Shown here one piece after another: positions 9,844-23,831 of a stretch of DNA of 64,000 nucleotides. Position 1 is the stretch's first letter. The number at the start of each line of letters is the position of its first letter. The stretch is from Malachius bipustulatus (taxonomy: Eukaryota > Arthropoda > Insecta > Coleoptera > Melyridae). Position numbers and translations under genes: made by a program. Below the pieces are notes generated by a model, which saw only the letters and a list, made by a program, of their open reading frames with translations, ran no database searches and was not told the DNA's origin. The stretch lies in assembly GCA_910589415.1 (NCBI GenBank), contig OU342634.1:23805144-23869143 (forward strand). The letters run 5' to 3'.

Positions 9844-10551
9844 TTAATTTAGGAGGTGAGCGAAATTCCCTCCACCCTCCTGGACAAATTTCAATATACG
9901 GTTTCTCACTCCACGAAGGGCACTTTTGTAACAGTTCGGTGTATCATTTATCTCGGTTAACTTCTCCTCGATCCTGCTTCTCAATTCTGCCAAATCATTA
10001 ATTGGTGTCACAAATATTCAGTTTTCAGCTGGTTCAAAAAAGGCTGAAGAATTTCTTCCCCGTACCGCACAGCACTAATGTTCCCTTCAAAAAAGATTGG
10101 CCCAATTAATCGCCTGCCACTAATTTCTGCCCAAACACCAACTTTCTCAGTATGAAGTGGCTTTTCAATGAACACATGTGGACTTTCAGCAAACCAGGAT
10201 CTGTAATTTTGGGAATTCACATATCCCGATCTTTGAAACCATGCTTCATCTGTGAAGAAAGTCTTGCTGAACACTTCGTCATTGTCTTGCAAATGTTGCG
10301 AAAACCATCGACAAAACTCTAGCCTCTATCTCGAGGTAACAACTCCTGCACCACCGTCACTCGATAAGGATACTAGTGAGCATCTCTCCCTAGTAGCTTA
10401 TGACAGGTTCCCACTGAAACATCAATTTTGCTGGGCTAGATGTGTGAGGATCGTTTTCATAACATTGCAAGCCATTTTCGCCTTCTCTTCAGTACGTTAC
10501 TTTGGTCTGCCACTTACTGTTTTCACACCATTTCGTCCTTCGAAAAATTGA
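9844..10551 (-). pseudogene. Tc1/mariner-type transposase, frameshifted and internally deleted
   Basis: Read on the minus strand in several frames, this gives a recognisable DDE transposase. Near 10510 is GRPKVT (linker after the HTH). Near 10350 is YPYRVTVVQELLPRDR, with a frameshift and stop just after. Then comes CRWFSQHLQDNDEVF and FFTDEAWFQRSGYVNSQN (first catalytic Asp in TDEAW), with VGVWAEISGRRLIGPIFF in 10292-10008. After KTEYL the frame jumps to TPINDLAELRSRIEEKL and ends GGGNFAHLLN-stop at 9844. The block that normally carries the second and third catalytic acidic residues (the QDGAPPH and SPDLTP region) is missing. It is a dead, internally deleted transposon. A 17-bp direct repeat flanks it (9593-9609, 10718-10734). 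Confidence 0.85.
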
Positions 10552-10591
10552 AATGTAAACACCTTCTCTAAAATTATGGACAGCTATATAC

Positions 10592-10900
10592 CGTGTGTCC
10601 CCGGGTAGGTGAAACGACTCTTATAAAAGACAAAAATTTTTTGATTTTAATTTTATTTTTTTGGGGTTCAGCCCTGCTTGGCTAAAGAGTAATTTTTAAC
10701 AAAATATTAGTTTTGAAAAATCAAGCATGCCTTGGAAATTTCCAAGAAACCGGTTTTTCTGTTGAGTAAAGTGCCTTTTATGTGGCAAATACGACAAAAT
10801 GTTATTTGAAAAAGTTGTTCAGAATCAACATGCAGGTCTCTACACTATATTTCCATTTGAAATAACTTTCAACTAGAAACTTTTTTTTTCTAACGTAAAC
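10592..10900. other. Possible one-ended relative of the palindromic elements
   Basis: Begins TACCGTGTGTCCCCGGG, which resembles a diverged TACAGGGTGTCC-type end, and continues into AT-rich sequence. No matching right end was found. It contains the second copy of the 17-mer AAATCAAGCATGCCTTG at 10718-10734. Confidence 0.25.
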
Positions 10901-13659
10901 AGCATTTTTATGATTTTAGGTAATTAATTTATTTTAAACAATATAAAATTAGGTATCAAACGAGGATAGGCAGGTAAATTGCTTTCCTGGTTTAATAAAT
11001 TAAATTAGGTACCTAATTTATTTATTATTATTATCCTATCCTTCTATGTTTAACAGCATTGAAATGACAATTGCTAAAATATCAGTCAGTCACTTCCTTG
11101 CAGCGTTGCCGCTAGGATGCGCCACCGAGCATCGAAATTATCAATGATATGTCGATTCGACAAAATACTCCGCGATATTAGAAGTAGTTATCAATTTTTT
11201 ATACGTAACTCAGGTCCATTAAAATTTGTGTACCATTTTTAGTGTTTTATATCACTATTAATAGAGTTATAAACAGTTAATTCGCTTTGGTTTAAGAGTC
11301 AAAATATTGAAACGAAACTTTTTTTTTAATTATTGGAACGATAGGTAATTATATCAAATAATTTATCATATTTCAATAAATTAAGCTTGAGCACAAAATC
11401 TATGCATCTGCCTGCACTCACATCAGAGAACCAAGTCCAAATTTTCTCATGCAGATATTGCAGAGGAAGCAGTTCATGCGTGCATTGCGCCGAGAGCAAC
11501 AAAAGACTGAGCGGTCTTCATAATTGCATGCAATTATCTCTGACACGTTCACTGATCTTGTCGCATGACTATTAAGAATAGCAATAAATTAGTTATTGAT
11601 ATATCTTACTCATATCTGGGAAAATATTAATAAATAATTCTACATTCACGGCAGTTCCTTTCTAGGTATTTATTTAAGAAATTGTATTAATATTGTAGGA
11701 AAAGAAAACAATTCCATATATACTTACCTACCAGGTAAAATTATTAAATAGTGCTCGTAACCGTTGTGATAATACATCATACACCAAATAAAAGAAAAGA
11801 ACAAGATTATGAATTATAATAATTATTATTTATAATGAATAATAATAGATGGATGAATGAAGTTCTTCTGCAGTACAGCGCAAGCTTGCAGTGTTTATTT
11901 TTTATTTATTTGTTTTTAAATCTCGGCTCTGGATATTACTATGCGTCTCGCGTCTGGCGTGCAAAGTCTAACAGCCAACTTGTGGTGTGCATTAGAATAA
12001 CTAACCTCCTACTGTATAAATCCATTTTAATGGTTCAACAAGCAGAAAATATGACGCAAAAACTGTGATGCAACAACATTATTATAGAACTGAGTTCACT
12101 TCCATTCATAAACCAGTGGCGCAAAAAATATACAAGCAATTAAGGGTCCTTTTTGTGTCTTTCAGTCAAAATGGTATTCCGTCCAATTAAAATCACAATT
12201 CCATATGAATAATTGAAAAACCGGGAACGTGAATAAACTGTTCATACGTCGAGAATTATATATATTTGTTTAATTATTGATCCTGTTTCATAAAAATGTG
12301 CCGCATAAATGATCTTTTATGTCGGGTACAACACCGAAGGAGTTTTTCGTGGAAAATCGAGCCATTGCTCATTAGCTGTCACATATTGGGCTTTTATAAT
12401 GAGCAAAAACATAATATTACTCTGGCGGCTATCTCAGAAACCAGAAGCAGAGCGATGCGCTTTGATGCCCTTAAATTTTCGTGACTCGCGTGCACTAATA
12501 TGTACCTATAACATATGAGACGTTTCATACCAGAGAAACTTTTTTTGGACTATAAAAGTGCTTGTGAATATATCTCTGCAAGTTTACGCACTGTTTCATA
12601 CGTTACTAGTATTAAGATGCGTATATCGTTAAGATGGTTTAAAAACTTGAACATTTAGAACTAATTTGTATAGGTATAGAAGCTGCATAATCTGAAGTGG
12701 GATTCAGTCAATTAAGTACTGAACATTGACAAAGAATATATTGGCACATAATATTGTATACTGGCACAGACATAGCAGTGATAGAACTTTAGCATTTTTT
12801 TATTAGAACAAAACAGCTTTGTTTTTTATAAAACCTAGTCCTGTTAGATTCTGGAATGCAGTCGTATGGTACGTTCCTCAGCTATTCTAGACAGTTTTGA
12901 CATAACGTATCTGCTGCTATGTTGTTCTGACTTATTGACGTAACTCTATCACAAACTAAAACTCTCGATCTCGATCATTCGGGATTCTAAAATATCATTC
13001 TACTACTAGGAATGTTATGGAAGTTAGATCAGTTGAAGGTTACAGACAGAAAGCTAAGAACCTTTAGATTGTGACAAGAAACAAGTTCGATTGAAAAGCT
13101 TGCGCAAGCGACTTTTTGTATAACTTGCAAGCGTAACAGAGAAGAGTTGTAATAATAATATTATTATAAAATATAATAATAAGTATTGCAACTTGTCACA
13201 AAAACCATTATACCGCTAGTATTAGAAATCTGTCATATTAGAAAGATGCCGCATCGTCCGAACCAGTAATGAACATGCCACAAACCATACATAAGAACAC
13301 AGAATGAGCCCCTCATTTTTTCAATACCAGATGACTCTATTGCCTAACAGTATTATTGCCTATTATAGTGCAATATAACAAAAATAATGTTTAATACACA
13401 TCTAAAGATAGAAGAACAAATAAATAAATAAAAAACTATGCACACATAAACTCCCAATGGTCAGAAATATCTTGTAAAACTTAAAACAACCAAGTCAAAT
13501 AAATTTATAAAAAGGGTTATAAAAAAATTTTTACGGCAGCATTGAAGCACTCAAGATCAGAGAAGATATCACAGCCATCACTAAACTGTTAAAGACACTA
13601 AACATCCCATTGAAAGACAAAAATAACAGCAAGTTAGTTATTGCTTCATTATAATAAAA
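10901..13659. other. Long non-coding stretch
   Basis: No convincing gene, repeat pair or RNA feature was recognised in about 2.7 kb. Several open frames of 60-77 codons on the plus strand (11387-12518) show no known motifs or gene structure. The last ~250 bp, before the RT relic, may be its decayed 3' UTR. Confidence 0.4.
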
Positions 13660-14352
13660 AAGAGACATTCTGACAAGAGAGCCAACGTGGTACCAACAAA
13701 TTGCTCTGCGAAAGTAAATCTAGACCGTCAATCCCACCTTGTAGCAACCTATACAGAAACACCGCAGACGTGCATCTCCTCCTACCCTAAACAGACTGGA
13801 GGAAACTAGTCGTGTTCAGAAGTTCTGCATATGCAAGACCTCTCCGGATAAGCACCAGTAACCTTAAATATAAAGCACACGCAAGTTTAGACTACCCATA
13901 ATAGACTTACACCAATGGTTATATGATCAAACTTCTAGCAATTGCGCACAATGAAACCAAACATTCTACTAGCATCTAACACAATACTATTAACATGCCT
14001 GGCAAAATTCAGAGCAGGATCAAACAAGCCTCCAAGATATTTACAACTCGTAGTGCTAGAGAGTGCCAAACCATCAAGATTGTTAGGAAAAACATTATCA
14101 TTCTGCTTTCAAGAGCAAACCTTACACTTCTGAGCATTCATGTGAAGCTTACTAACCACACACCATGTTTGAGCAGAGTCTCTGAAGTTCAAGGCAATCA
14201 TGATCAGTGTGAACAGCAGAAAATATATTTAGGTTATCAGAAAACAAAAGCCTACTAAAGTGTAAAGTATCACAGAGATGATTAATAAACAGCAAAAACA
14301 ACAGTGGACCTAGATTGGTGCACTGTGCATGTGTGTTAGTCCTGAGTTGCAT
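13660..14352 (-). pseudogene. Jockey-like non-LTR retrotransposon RT, 5'-truncated relic
   Basis: Minus-strand reading gives NLGPLLFLLFINHLCDTLHFSRLLFSDN, the end of the GxPQGS...GPLLF block plus a mutated FADD box (FSDN). It continues as FSAVHTDHDCLELQ, then in a shifted frame LHMNAQKCKVCS and SCKYLGGLFDPALNFARHVNS, and lastly SAVFLYRLLQGGIDGL, the typical Jockey C-terminal region near 13740-13790. Stops and frameshifts are frequent. The 5' part (EN and most of RT) is absent, as with abortive target-primed reverse transcription. Its 3' boundary is uncertain. Confidence 0.85.
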
Positions 14353-17300
14353 AATATAGTGCTGTTAGTGTTCTAGATAGGTAGAAGAGACAGAAGACAG
14401 AAGTCAGAAGTGGTTATTCTACTCGTATTTGGAGATTACCTATTGTAATTAAAATAGTAAATAGAGAGCGAAAGTAATTGGTATATATATAAAAGTTGAT
14501 TGAAATACATGCGCACTGTATCACTGTATGTCAATTCTGGAGCTGTCAAACGCTCACAACACAGTTCTGACTCTTTCAGTCATCTTTCATGCTGTTACGG
14601 GATTCGCACTTCGCTGAGGCGCGCGGCAGTATAGCTACTTGGAATTCTTGGAACGTCCCAACAAGGTCTTCCATAAGTTGGAAGCGCTTCATCCACTCTC
14701 CCATCACTAATATCTAGTGGTAGTTTCGTTCTATTGTTTCATATTTATAATGCGTTCAGCATTTGTTAAATCTTAGAATAATTTCCTTCGTACATCAGTA
14801 AAGAGGAGGTTGGTCCGAGATGATTCCAATCAGACTTGTTGCTATTTTACATATCAACTCTATTACTGCAAGACATGCGACATTCTTTCCGCACATTATA
14901 TTGCGCTCAAGACAAACGGCTACCAGAAAATTTAAAAAGTCAAAAGTGGCATTCCTTAAAAATTTTTTGTTGGTTTCTAATATAGTGGATCACCAATTTA
15001 TTTGACTATTTCAGTCATCTTATGATCTTCAAGTAATTTTACGAATCAGAAACCAGAGACAGTGTGGTTTCTGGTTTCTGGTTTCGCGAAAACACCACCA
15101 GGTCTTTCAATTTTGAGTGCGGTCTATCAGCGTGGTGTTTTCAACGTAGAAACCATGGATACGGATACATAAAAATTTTTGACCTTCCACTTTGTTCGCG
15201 AAATAATTAAAAAAATACCACTCGTGATTTAATTTATTTTAGAAGTCTTTCATTTCTAAACTCAACTGAGTTGCGCAAAGAAAACACCAGATCTTTATTA
15301 TAAGCATTCCATAATAATAATAATTATTATTTACTTTTTCAGCGCTACCTAAATGACTTCCCATTTATTCAGTGGCGGAGATTTTCAGGTTGCTTGAAAT
15401 TTTTTTCCCGCTAATTTCTGTGAAAAATGGCATTATGAAAGTACATTTTAAATTGCCAATATGTTCTACATAAAAAAGGTATCTTGGTGAAAAGCTGGAA
15501 CTGTTTTCGAGAAGAACAACATTTTATGATGAAAAAGGTAAAAGTAGCGGCATGCGGAATGTTTTGTTGTGGACAAAAAATGACTTGTTTGTGATAAAAA
15601 AAAGGCTTTGTTTCACTGTCATATAAAAAAAAATAAATAAGCCTTGAAAAAGTAGGAAGGTATGTAATCGTCAAATAATTAACTGAAAAAATCATTTTTA
15701 GGCTATATCTCTGTATTCCGAAAATTGTACATTTGCTGACCCATGTTAATGAGAAATTTTTTCTCAGAATGCACCAAGAAATCACCTTTAATTTTTTGAC
15801 ACATGTTTGGAAACCCTGTAGGCTCGCCTGTAGGTATAGATGAAAAATAGCACCTTTTTGTTTTTTTAGTGCAACTTTTTTCTGTGATAATTGATTAAAA
15901 AACTTCGGACTTATTTTGAGACAAAAGTACCGGAGCAGAGGTATTTGCTGTTCTCGTAATGTTCAGGGAAAATGACTGCGGAGAGCTAACCTGGAAGCAG
16001 AAGTTAAATTTATCGTATCAAAAAATTAGCATTATAATAATTGATCGGGTTTAAATTTTATGACAAATATAAATCGTTCTTAAATACTAAAAACTGCTGA
16101 CACTTTTGGCAATTCAAACATAAAAAATTATGGCTTTTATGCTACGAAACTTATTTTTTAAGGCGTTTACAGAAATCTAGTAAGCACTCAAAAACATAAA
16201 AATTACAAGAAACAATAATTATTATTAGTATTTAAAAAAAATAGTCGATAATATTTTATGATATTTATTGAAAAATATTCAGATAGGTACCTAATTATTT
16301 TGGTATAAGTAAAAAAAAATAATAATATAAATTTTGCATGAAATCTCTTGCAAATCTACTCGTATCTACTGTAGGTAGGTTGTATCATTAGGGCTGAGTT
16401 AGGATTAATGACATTTCCCTTATAAAATCGCACAGGTGACGATGAAGGTATACCGTTAATCGGTTCACCTGCCAGAGCGCGTGCAGATTCCTTCAAAATA
16501 CATCTGCACCTCGATTACAGAGAAATATCCCTACTCTCACTTCAAACGAACAGGACATCCTTAAAAGAGAAATCGCCAACTATTATTTCAGGCCGCATTT
16601 GACACTCCCACGCCCTATGTTTGCACTACGTCACAATTAATAAAGTATAAAAGGTTTTATGGAAAAAACAGTTCTATCGCATTGTCAAAATTTGTAGGAA
16701 AAGGAGAGTGAAACTGTGATTGAATTCCTCTGATTGATTAATTTTCTCATAATAAAGCCTACATTATAGGTAGGTATACTTAGGAAAGCTTTGTTTTATT
16801 ATTTCTTTTTGAAATGAGAGTTATAGGTATCTCTTAGAAGAGATTAAATTAAACTTTATAAAAGAGTCTTCTGTTATAGACTGTTTGATTGTAATAAATA
16901 AAGAATTATAAATAAAAATGAAAAATTCCTTATTGTATCCCATTTTGGCATAATGAGCTCCTAGACACCGGCTAAATTTCATTATACGCCTAAATAAGAT
17001 TACAAAAAGTGTAAAGTACTAGAGAATTCGATCATGTTGTTAATTAAAAGAAATTTAAATATTTTCATGCCAACTCACAAAGGGTTTGCATTTTAATCAC
17101 CAAACTGACAGTTAGCAATTACTGCTCATTATAATCATCTGCTTAAGAGATTTGTTATGGTAAAGGCTTTTTTGTTGTATCGTTAATTTCAAGGAAATTA
17201 TTCAGAAACAAGCTTTAACTTTTCTATAATTAGCGCAGCTCTGATCCAGATGAGAGAAAAGCAATTCAAGCGGTGCTGCTTGCTGAGGTAGTCATTATAG

Positions 17301-19059
17301 CAAAAAAGAGTATTGACTGGTCTTGCTAAAGCCGTCTGCGGAGTTCTTGCATGAGGATACCTATTATGAATTACACGGAGAAGTTGACTTTGAGTAATTT
17401 GCATTTTATTGCGAAAATCTTGACAAATAAACAAGTATAATAAAGGTATTGTGCGTTGAGAATTGGAATGTATGATTTCGATGCAAATCGAACTGGATTG
17501 CTTTTACTTACAAATTTTGCGATATCAATCACATAAAGTTAATAATATGTGATCTGTATATGTACGATAATCTGCAATATTTACACCTTATTCATATGAG
17601 GATTAACTTTCTTTGTCCAATTAGTTCCAGCATAGCTATCGTAACTCATGTCTTTTTCAAGAAAACAACTTGATTAAGAACATACCTACCATACAGAAAC
17701 TTTTTTGTCGCATGATCGAGAGAAGGAAGTAGCCTATTATAAGCTTCATAAGATAGCTATCGTTTTTTTTGTTTGACAATTATTTGTAATTGCTAGACTT
17801 TTGAAAAATCCTGGTTGATAAATGAAAATTCAAAAGACGAAAGTCCGCTCTACGTCACGCAATAATGCTAGAGTACAATGGCAATATAGACTATGCAGAC
17901 ACGAAAGTCATTGGATTATTTATGTTTTTTTGAAAAAGTTAAAAAAAAATCTTGAAAGTGGAAATATTTTTTCGTATCCCTGGAAAATGCTTCACAAAGC
18001 CACATTGACGGGTAACCTGGGCTCATAGCCTCTGTTGCAATGCTACTGATATAAAAATAATTTTTTTATGCGGTAGAATTTTTGAGAGTACCTACCTAGA
18101 TGTCTATCAAATCTGTACTCGTGATTTACCTAGATACAGTGTTTATTAGGGATGCTAGGTGTCCTTAAATTACAACAAACGACTTTTTAAACAAATCGAA
18201 TGAAATAAATTGAATTTTTTTGTAAGAAATAACTGCATGAAACTATCATCTGTCAAAATAAATTTCACATAATACCATGCCTTGTGAGTATTGGAAATTT
18301 AATGAAGTGATTTTGTAGCTATTCAGTGCAAGAGATCGTTTAAAAGCGTTTTTCTTGGAAACGGCTGATTTTATTGCGCTGCAACAGAAGAATTTTTTAA
18401 GACCTTCTGATCGTCTTTAATAATAAAACCCTCGAGATTCTAGAGTAGTTTAACCCTTCAAATTTAACGAATTGACGTCAAAGTTCATATAGTTTGGGGT
18501 GTTGAAAAAGTCCCGGTACCTTCCAATAAATCATAAAATTTTCCGTTTTGAGAAAAAAAAATGCAAAAAACAAGTCAATTTTATGATTTCATTCAGTCTC
18601 AGTTAGTGTGAGAACATTTTTTCACTGTTCAGTGAAATCAGGGATTCTGTTCAGTAATGACGACATTGTATATTTTTGTTTAATAGGATGGGTGGTTATG
18701 GGTGGTTCATCACTTATGTCCACCGCCGATATAGACGTTAATTTTAAAGATGAAAAATTGAAACTTTGAGGATTCGTGTAATTAATATAGGATACAATTT
18801 TTTTTTTCGTTCGGCATCAGTGGTAAAAAACTGTAATTTGATGGTAAAGTGGCAAAAAATAGTATATTATTTTATACGGAGGGAAAGTGACACTTTTCGT
18901 GGCGCGCTCGTGCTTATCAGCCTTTTTATCGTGTTATGCTTTCTTCAAATGTGGGCAAATTTAAACAAGAACGTCACTTTTAATTGGAGGAAAGGGAATT
19001 TTCAAAGAGGTTTGGACCGTTAATGTCCAGGGTGATGAAAATTCTGATAATTTTCAAGA
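14353..19059. other. Long non-coding stretch
   Basis: About 4.7 kb without a supportable gene. Around 14350-14580 is a purine-rich patch followed by GCTCACAACA that looks faintly LTR-like but has no partner. A short direct repeat of TGGTTTC occurs near 15060-15085. Open frames of 60-124 codons (such as 15411-15785 minus and 17198-17434 minus) have no recognisable motifs. Confidence 0.4.
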
Positions 19060-19305
19060 ACACTGATGTAAGATAACAATTATTGAAAACTTAAGATAGG
19101 GACATGTATAAGCCGTTTAGCGATATTTACAGCCGTTTCTGATGTAAACTGCTTTCAAAATGGAAAATAGGTATTTTAATTTGTTTATAACTCAAAAAAT
19201 ACTCAATTTGAATGGCAACTGAATACAAATTTTCATAAAAATCGCACAAGTAATTTCATGAGATATAGCTAACTGAGTCTCGTATGAAACACCCTATCGT
19301 GTATC
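19060..19305. mobile_element. Half of a degraded CAGGGTG-type palindrome
   Basis: Holds AAGATAGGGACATGTATAAGCCGTTT, CTGCTTTCAAAATGGAAAATAGG and TTTGTTTATAACTCA, the signature core of the elements at 24452, 27121 and 40719, and ends GAAACACCCTATCGTGTA. A mirrored left half is not evident, so this is a truncated, old member. Confidence 0.5.
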
Positions 19306-22300
19306 TCCGTAACTAAAAACTTTTATTGCCTACTTTTTTTCAGTAATGAATTTTCCAAGCTTATGCGTATTGATTTCAAGAATCACCTGGTATAAATTAA
19401 CATGAAGTAATAATTATTAATGTGAACTGGTTCTAAAAATGTATTACCTACATATTAGGTGCATATACTAAGTATTATGTACCTATAGAAAAATCTTCAA
19501 ATATGCTCTTGGATAACAATGAAACATCCCTCTTCATTAAAATTGAAAATAGTGTTTTAGTTATTCCACGTTTACCAAAATAACAGCCTCAGTCTTATTA
19601 ATAGGTACATTCCAATTTAAAAGTCAAAAATCGCTTATGATAAAAAACATTTTAGAGAAATTACGGGATGACTACTAATACCATACAATTAGACTTGGCT
19701 TAATCCAAATGCGCTATTCCGAGAAAACATTATATTAGTGCTTCTTCACATGTCTGGAGGCACTAACAATAAAATTACGTTTTATTAGTGAATACTGCGC
19801 TACTACGACTTGGATGATGGGTAGTGGTCAAACCATCACGTGCAGTTCAGGTAAAAGTAATTTCCTCTTGATTAATAGTAACGATATATCATAACCTATC
19901 GATTCTGGACTATGGCTATGTTATGATATTTCTCCACTACATGACATAATAGTTGCATGCATCTTTATACATCTAATAGAAAGCTTTCTAAGCAAGGAAA
20001 TTCTTGATTCTGATATCAACTCGTAAAGACTACTTTTTAATTAATACATTTTTAACCCCTAAGACTGTAAGGGGTTAATTAACATTATGATCGTTAAGAT
20101 TTTGACTGTTAAAAACTTAACTTCAGCTTGCACCTATTCAAACTTTTAAACCAATCAGACGTCAAAATACAAATTTCAAAAGGTCCATAATTTTTCTGCG
20201 AATCCAGCATTAGGTGACGGAATTATAATCAAACTTCTCCATAGCCGTTATCAAATATTAAATCTAAGCATTTAAACTACACATTTTGATGAGTTTTACA
20301 TTGCAGACATTAAAATAAATCTCATGTAAACAGATCTGGTAATCGAAGAAGTTCGTTCGTCTATGCCAGAGATTTTTTGCCTCGAGGAATCGAGAACTGT
20401 CAATAGATCATTCCTTGTCGACAATTACTTCTCTAGTTCTCGAGGTGTTAAAACACTTATATAAGCACGCTACTAATGACATGTTAAAGAACCATAATTA
20501 CCAACAACTGTTACTAGCACACTCACGAAGTTAAATATCTGATTGAGACTTGGAAGACTGCATGCTGCATGGACAGTTTTGTATTTTTTTGTCTATTATT
20601 CTATTCATTCAGCTCGGTGAAGAGTCGCTTCCTTACGATTAAAGGCATTATTTAAATAACGTAGTACAAAAAATGATTCTGCTAGGAAATGAAAATACTT
20701 AAATAACAATAATTGTTTGAAACAGGCCTTGGAGCCCTTCATGGTTCCTTATAACTTTAAAGGCAGCTTATAAAGAATGCTAAGGACCTAGAAAAAACAG
20801 ATATTGAGCAAGTTTTGATCCTATAGCTTGTCCACAGCTGCAAGGGTCAACGAAAAATTTTTTGGAGATGCATTTATTTGGTGGCAAGAAATTTACCGCA
20901 TCTATAGATGTTTTTTATCTGATACTTTTTAATGTGAAACTGTGTCCATCATCAGGCTATTCTTATAACGAAGATCGCTGCTGGTACGTCTATAACAACT
21001 ATCTATGATGAAGATTTTTCCTGCTTTGCCAACCAAGTAGAATAGTAGCTATCTCATGGGTGAGTTGGAAACGATGTCATTACCTGCGAAGAGAATTAGG
21101 TCTCAACAGCGGCACTGCCAAGTAGATTTTAACAGATTCTCACGTTTACTACTAGGACAGGACGACACGCAAACTCTAGAACACTGTGGTAAGGAGATGA
21201 TTACGTGATCACTCGTTGATTTTTATTAATTGTTACGAGCGTTTCTTGCAATTAAAGAATAGTGGAAGTAGTAATAAAAAGTTTCGATTAATGAACTCAA
21301 CTTGATTGCAAATAGTTGTTGATATATATTATTTTACCTATGCGAAATATTTTTTACAGTTTTTAGCTAGAGAAATCACCTTCTGCAACAATGGTTCTGT
21401 CACAAGTACCTTTTTTATTTATTTATTAAAAAAATTATTACCAATATATTTCTTGGAGAGGTCGATTGGGATAAACTTCTTGTCTATCGTCATGTGATAA
21501 GTCGTTCACCACGAGTCAAGGTCACCATGAGATTTGGTGATAAACTGGAATTGGATAGGTTCTCAAAGACACAGATTAGCGCATTCTAATTTTAATTATT
21601 ACAAAGAAATAATTTATTATGCTTGCGTACCTGTACTAAAAACGATAGTCTACACATTGCATTCGATTCCACATCCCTCATTTATTTTATATTATCGTAG
21701 CTATAATAAAAATGTGTTACATCTTATAACATAACAATATTAATCTAACAATCTAGCAAGTCATTAAAGTACCCTAAAAAAGCATGTGACTAATTAGTAG
21801 GCAATATAGAGCAAGGGGTTCTATCGAACCACTAGATGGTTTTTTTCTCACTTACCCTTTATAATTAAGTAAATGATAACAACGCCTTCGCTAATTATGG
21901 CTACTACTTTGAGGAGCCCATGCCGCCGTTATTTGATTTCTAATAAAGTGGCCTTCATATTTATTATGGACGAAATTCGGCTCTCTCGCTATGGTTTGCT
22001 ATTTCTCACTAGAAACAGTAGCCAGGATGAAGTTGAAGATTGTAAACAGTGAGTGATGATACTAGTAGGTTTATTGTGGTGGAAACACCCACTATTTTTT
22101 CATAAAGCCGCTTTCTTCACTTCAAGAAACTTAGAACTACTCATACCATTATTCTAAATTAGTTGGGTCGTAATATTTAGTTTTTTTTTTTAATATTTAT
22201 TTATTCTCAAATATTAGGTAATATTAATATTACGTAATATTTATTATTTATTACGTAACTTTATATCAGGTAATTCTTATTAGTATAATCATTTTATATT

Positions 22301-22371
22301 ATACGTGGTGGACACTATCAACTGGCTCACCATTGGGATCTCCTAAACCGTAGGAATGAGTCGGTTAAATT
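19306..22371. other. Long non-coding stretch
   Basis: About 3 kb with no recognised gene or repeat pair. It includes a TATA-like site at 20458 (separate entry) and a very AT-rich, locally palindromic patch at about 22190-22260 (TAATATT/AATATTA runs). Small frames at 21306-21734 have no motifs. Confidence 0.4.
20380..20470 (+). promoter_or_regulatory. Promoter-like segment with TATA box
   Basis: TATATAAG lies at 20459-20466 in CTTATATAAGCACGC. Upstream, CGAGAACT (20391-20398) and AGTTCTCG (20435-20442) form an inverted repeat within CTCGAG-rich sequence. No downstream ORF supports a gene here; it could be a chance match or a relic LTR or enhancer. Confidence 0.25.
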
Positions 22372-23831
22372 CTTAGACTATATTAATAAATATGGACCGC
22401 GCCTTCCCTATCTTAGCTTGAAGTCAGTTTTGGTTTGTTGATATTCTCTCTCGCACTCATATGCTGCTTTTGGCGAGGTAAGGGGAACGACGTAAAACGT
22501 AAACAAACAGAACGCAACGGCAGTGGCGCGCTCGAGTTCAGTTATAGGAAATGTAATAATTACATAAATTATAATAATGATCATAATATTCATAATATTA
22601 TTATTTTATTTGTGTTTTTGTTACAAAAAACATAAATTATGGGAATACTAATAGATATTAAATTAAGAAAATATATACTTATACCTATACCTATACAAAA
22701 TAAAAGGTACAAAAAGGTAATAACAATTTAGCAAATAAAAAATCGATAGGAAAGTCGGAAAGCAATATACATCAGTAGGTACCTAAAATATTTTTTCAAT
22801 TTCTTACATATTTAGTTGATTTTATTCTAAAAATAAATTAAACGAACCTAATTGAAAATATGTCAGATACCTAATCACTAATTTTAAAATGCCCTGTGTC
22901 ACTAAAGTTTTGTTCTGATATTGCTGGTAGTGAATTCGTCTCAATTTTAGAAGAATTAATTGCCAATAAAAAATGAAAGATCATGGAAAAAGTTCACCAC
23001 ATTTTAAAAATTTGCACCTTAAAATTAGTAATAATCTGAAATTTTTTTAACGTTCATGCAACCGGGTCAAAGTCTTCTATTTCATATTCTTTGATGATAT
23101 TGTTTGAATATTATCCCCCCTCTCCATATTCTGATTATCTTAAATTAGAGGTTGACAATAATAATAGGTAATATAATTTCAAAAAGTCAGTATTTTTTAT
23201 TTATTTAAATGGAATAATTTTTCCAAGTTCCATTTTTCAAAGTATTCAGTAGGTATTCAGTATGCTTTCGAAAATGAAAAAAAAACTGTCAAAAATAATT
23301 GTTTTCACAAATTAAAAGATAAAACACTTACACTACGCTACGCCCATGACCATGGTATGCTTTGTTTTGATTGACGGCTTTGCGTTGCTTACGTAGGAAA
23401 CTGATAGACTTACCTTCTTTCGAAGTTTTCTCAAAAACAGAACACGTTTTCGCCACTTTTTTTAACTTAATTGAAAAATTAATTATTAAAGCTTAAAACA
23501 AGTGAAAGCTAGAGCTGAAAATATAAATAACAAGGAACTTACAACTGTTTGAAAAACACGAACTCTTATTATGGTATTATGTAAACAAACGGTCTGACAG
23601 GATGTAAACATTCATGTTGCCAGATGTAGCAAAGTAAATAGGTATAAGGGATCCATCGATGTTTATTGCCCACCAATAACACTGGAGAGGTTGCGCTCTT
23701 TCATTGTAAGTGCCAGTTTCATTATTGATCTGGCATTCATTGTTTTGAACAGTCTTGTTTGGAGAGAGAGGGATGTCGGAACACTTTTTCAGTATTTATG
23801 TCTTGGTCCATATTTATTAATATAGTCTAAG
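22372..23831. mobile_element. Non-autonomous DNA transposon, 27-bp TIRs, 8-bp TSD
   Basis: The left terminus 22372-22398 (CTTAGACTATATTAATAAAT...GGACC) is the exact reverse complement of 23805-23831. Immediately outside, GTTAAATT is duplicated perfectly (22364-22371 and 23832-23839). A perfect 27-bp terminal inverted repeat with an 8-bp target duplication is diagnostic of a cut-and-paste transposon. Eight-base duplications occur in hAT, Mutator-like, P and Merlin groups; the terminal CTTAGAC does not let me choose. The 1460-bp interior has no transposase frame, so it is non-autonomous. Perfect termini suggest it is fairly young. Confidence 0.9.

Noticed and set aside
13070..13135. Short hairpin with GCTTGCGCAAGC
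   Set aside because: Too short and isolated to call an RNA gene or element.
14353..14580. Possible LTR end (purine-rich patch then GCTCACAACA)
   Set aside because: No second copy, no target duplication and no clear start were found.
15411..15785. 124-codon minus-strand frame
   Set aside because: AT-rich, Phe/Tyr/Ile-rich chance frame with no motif.
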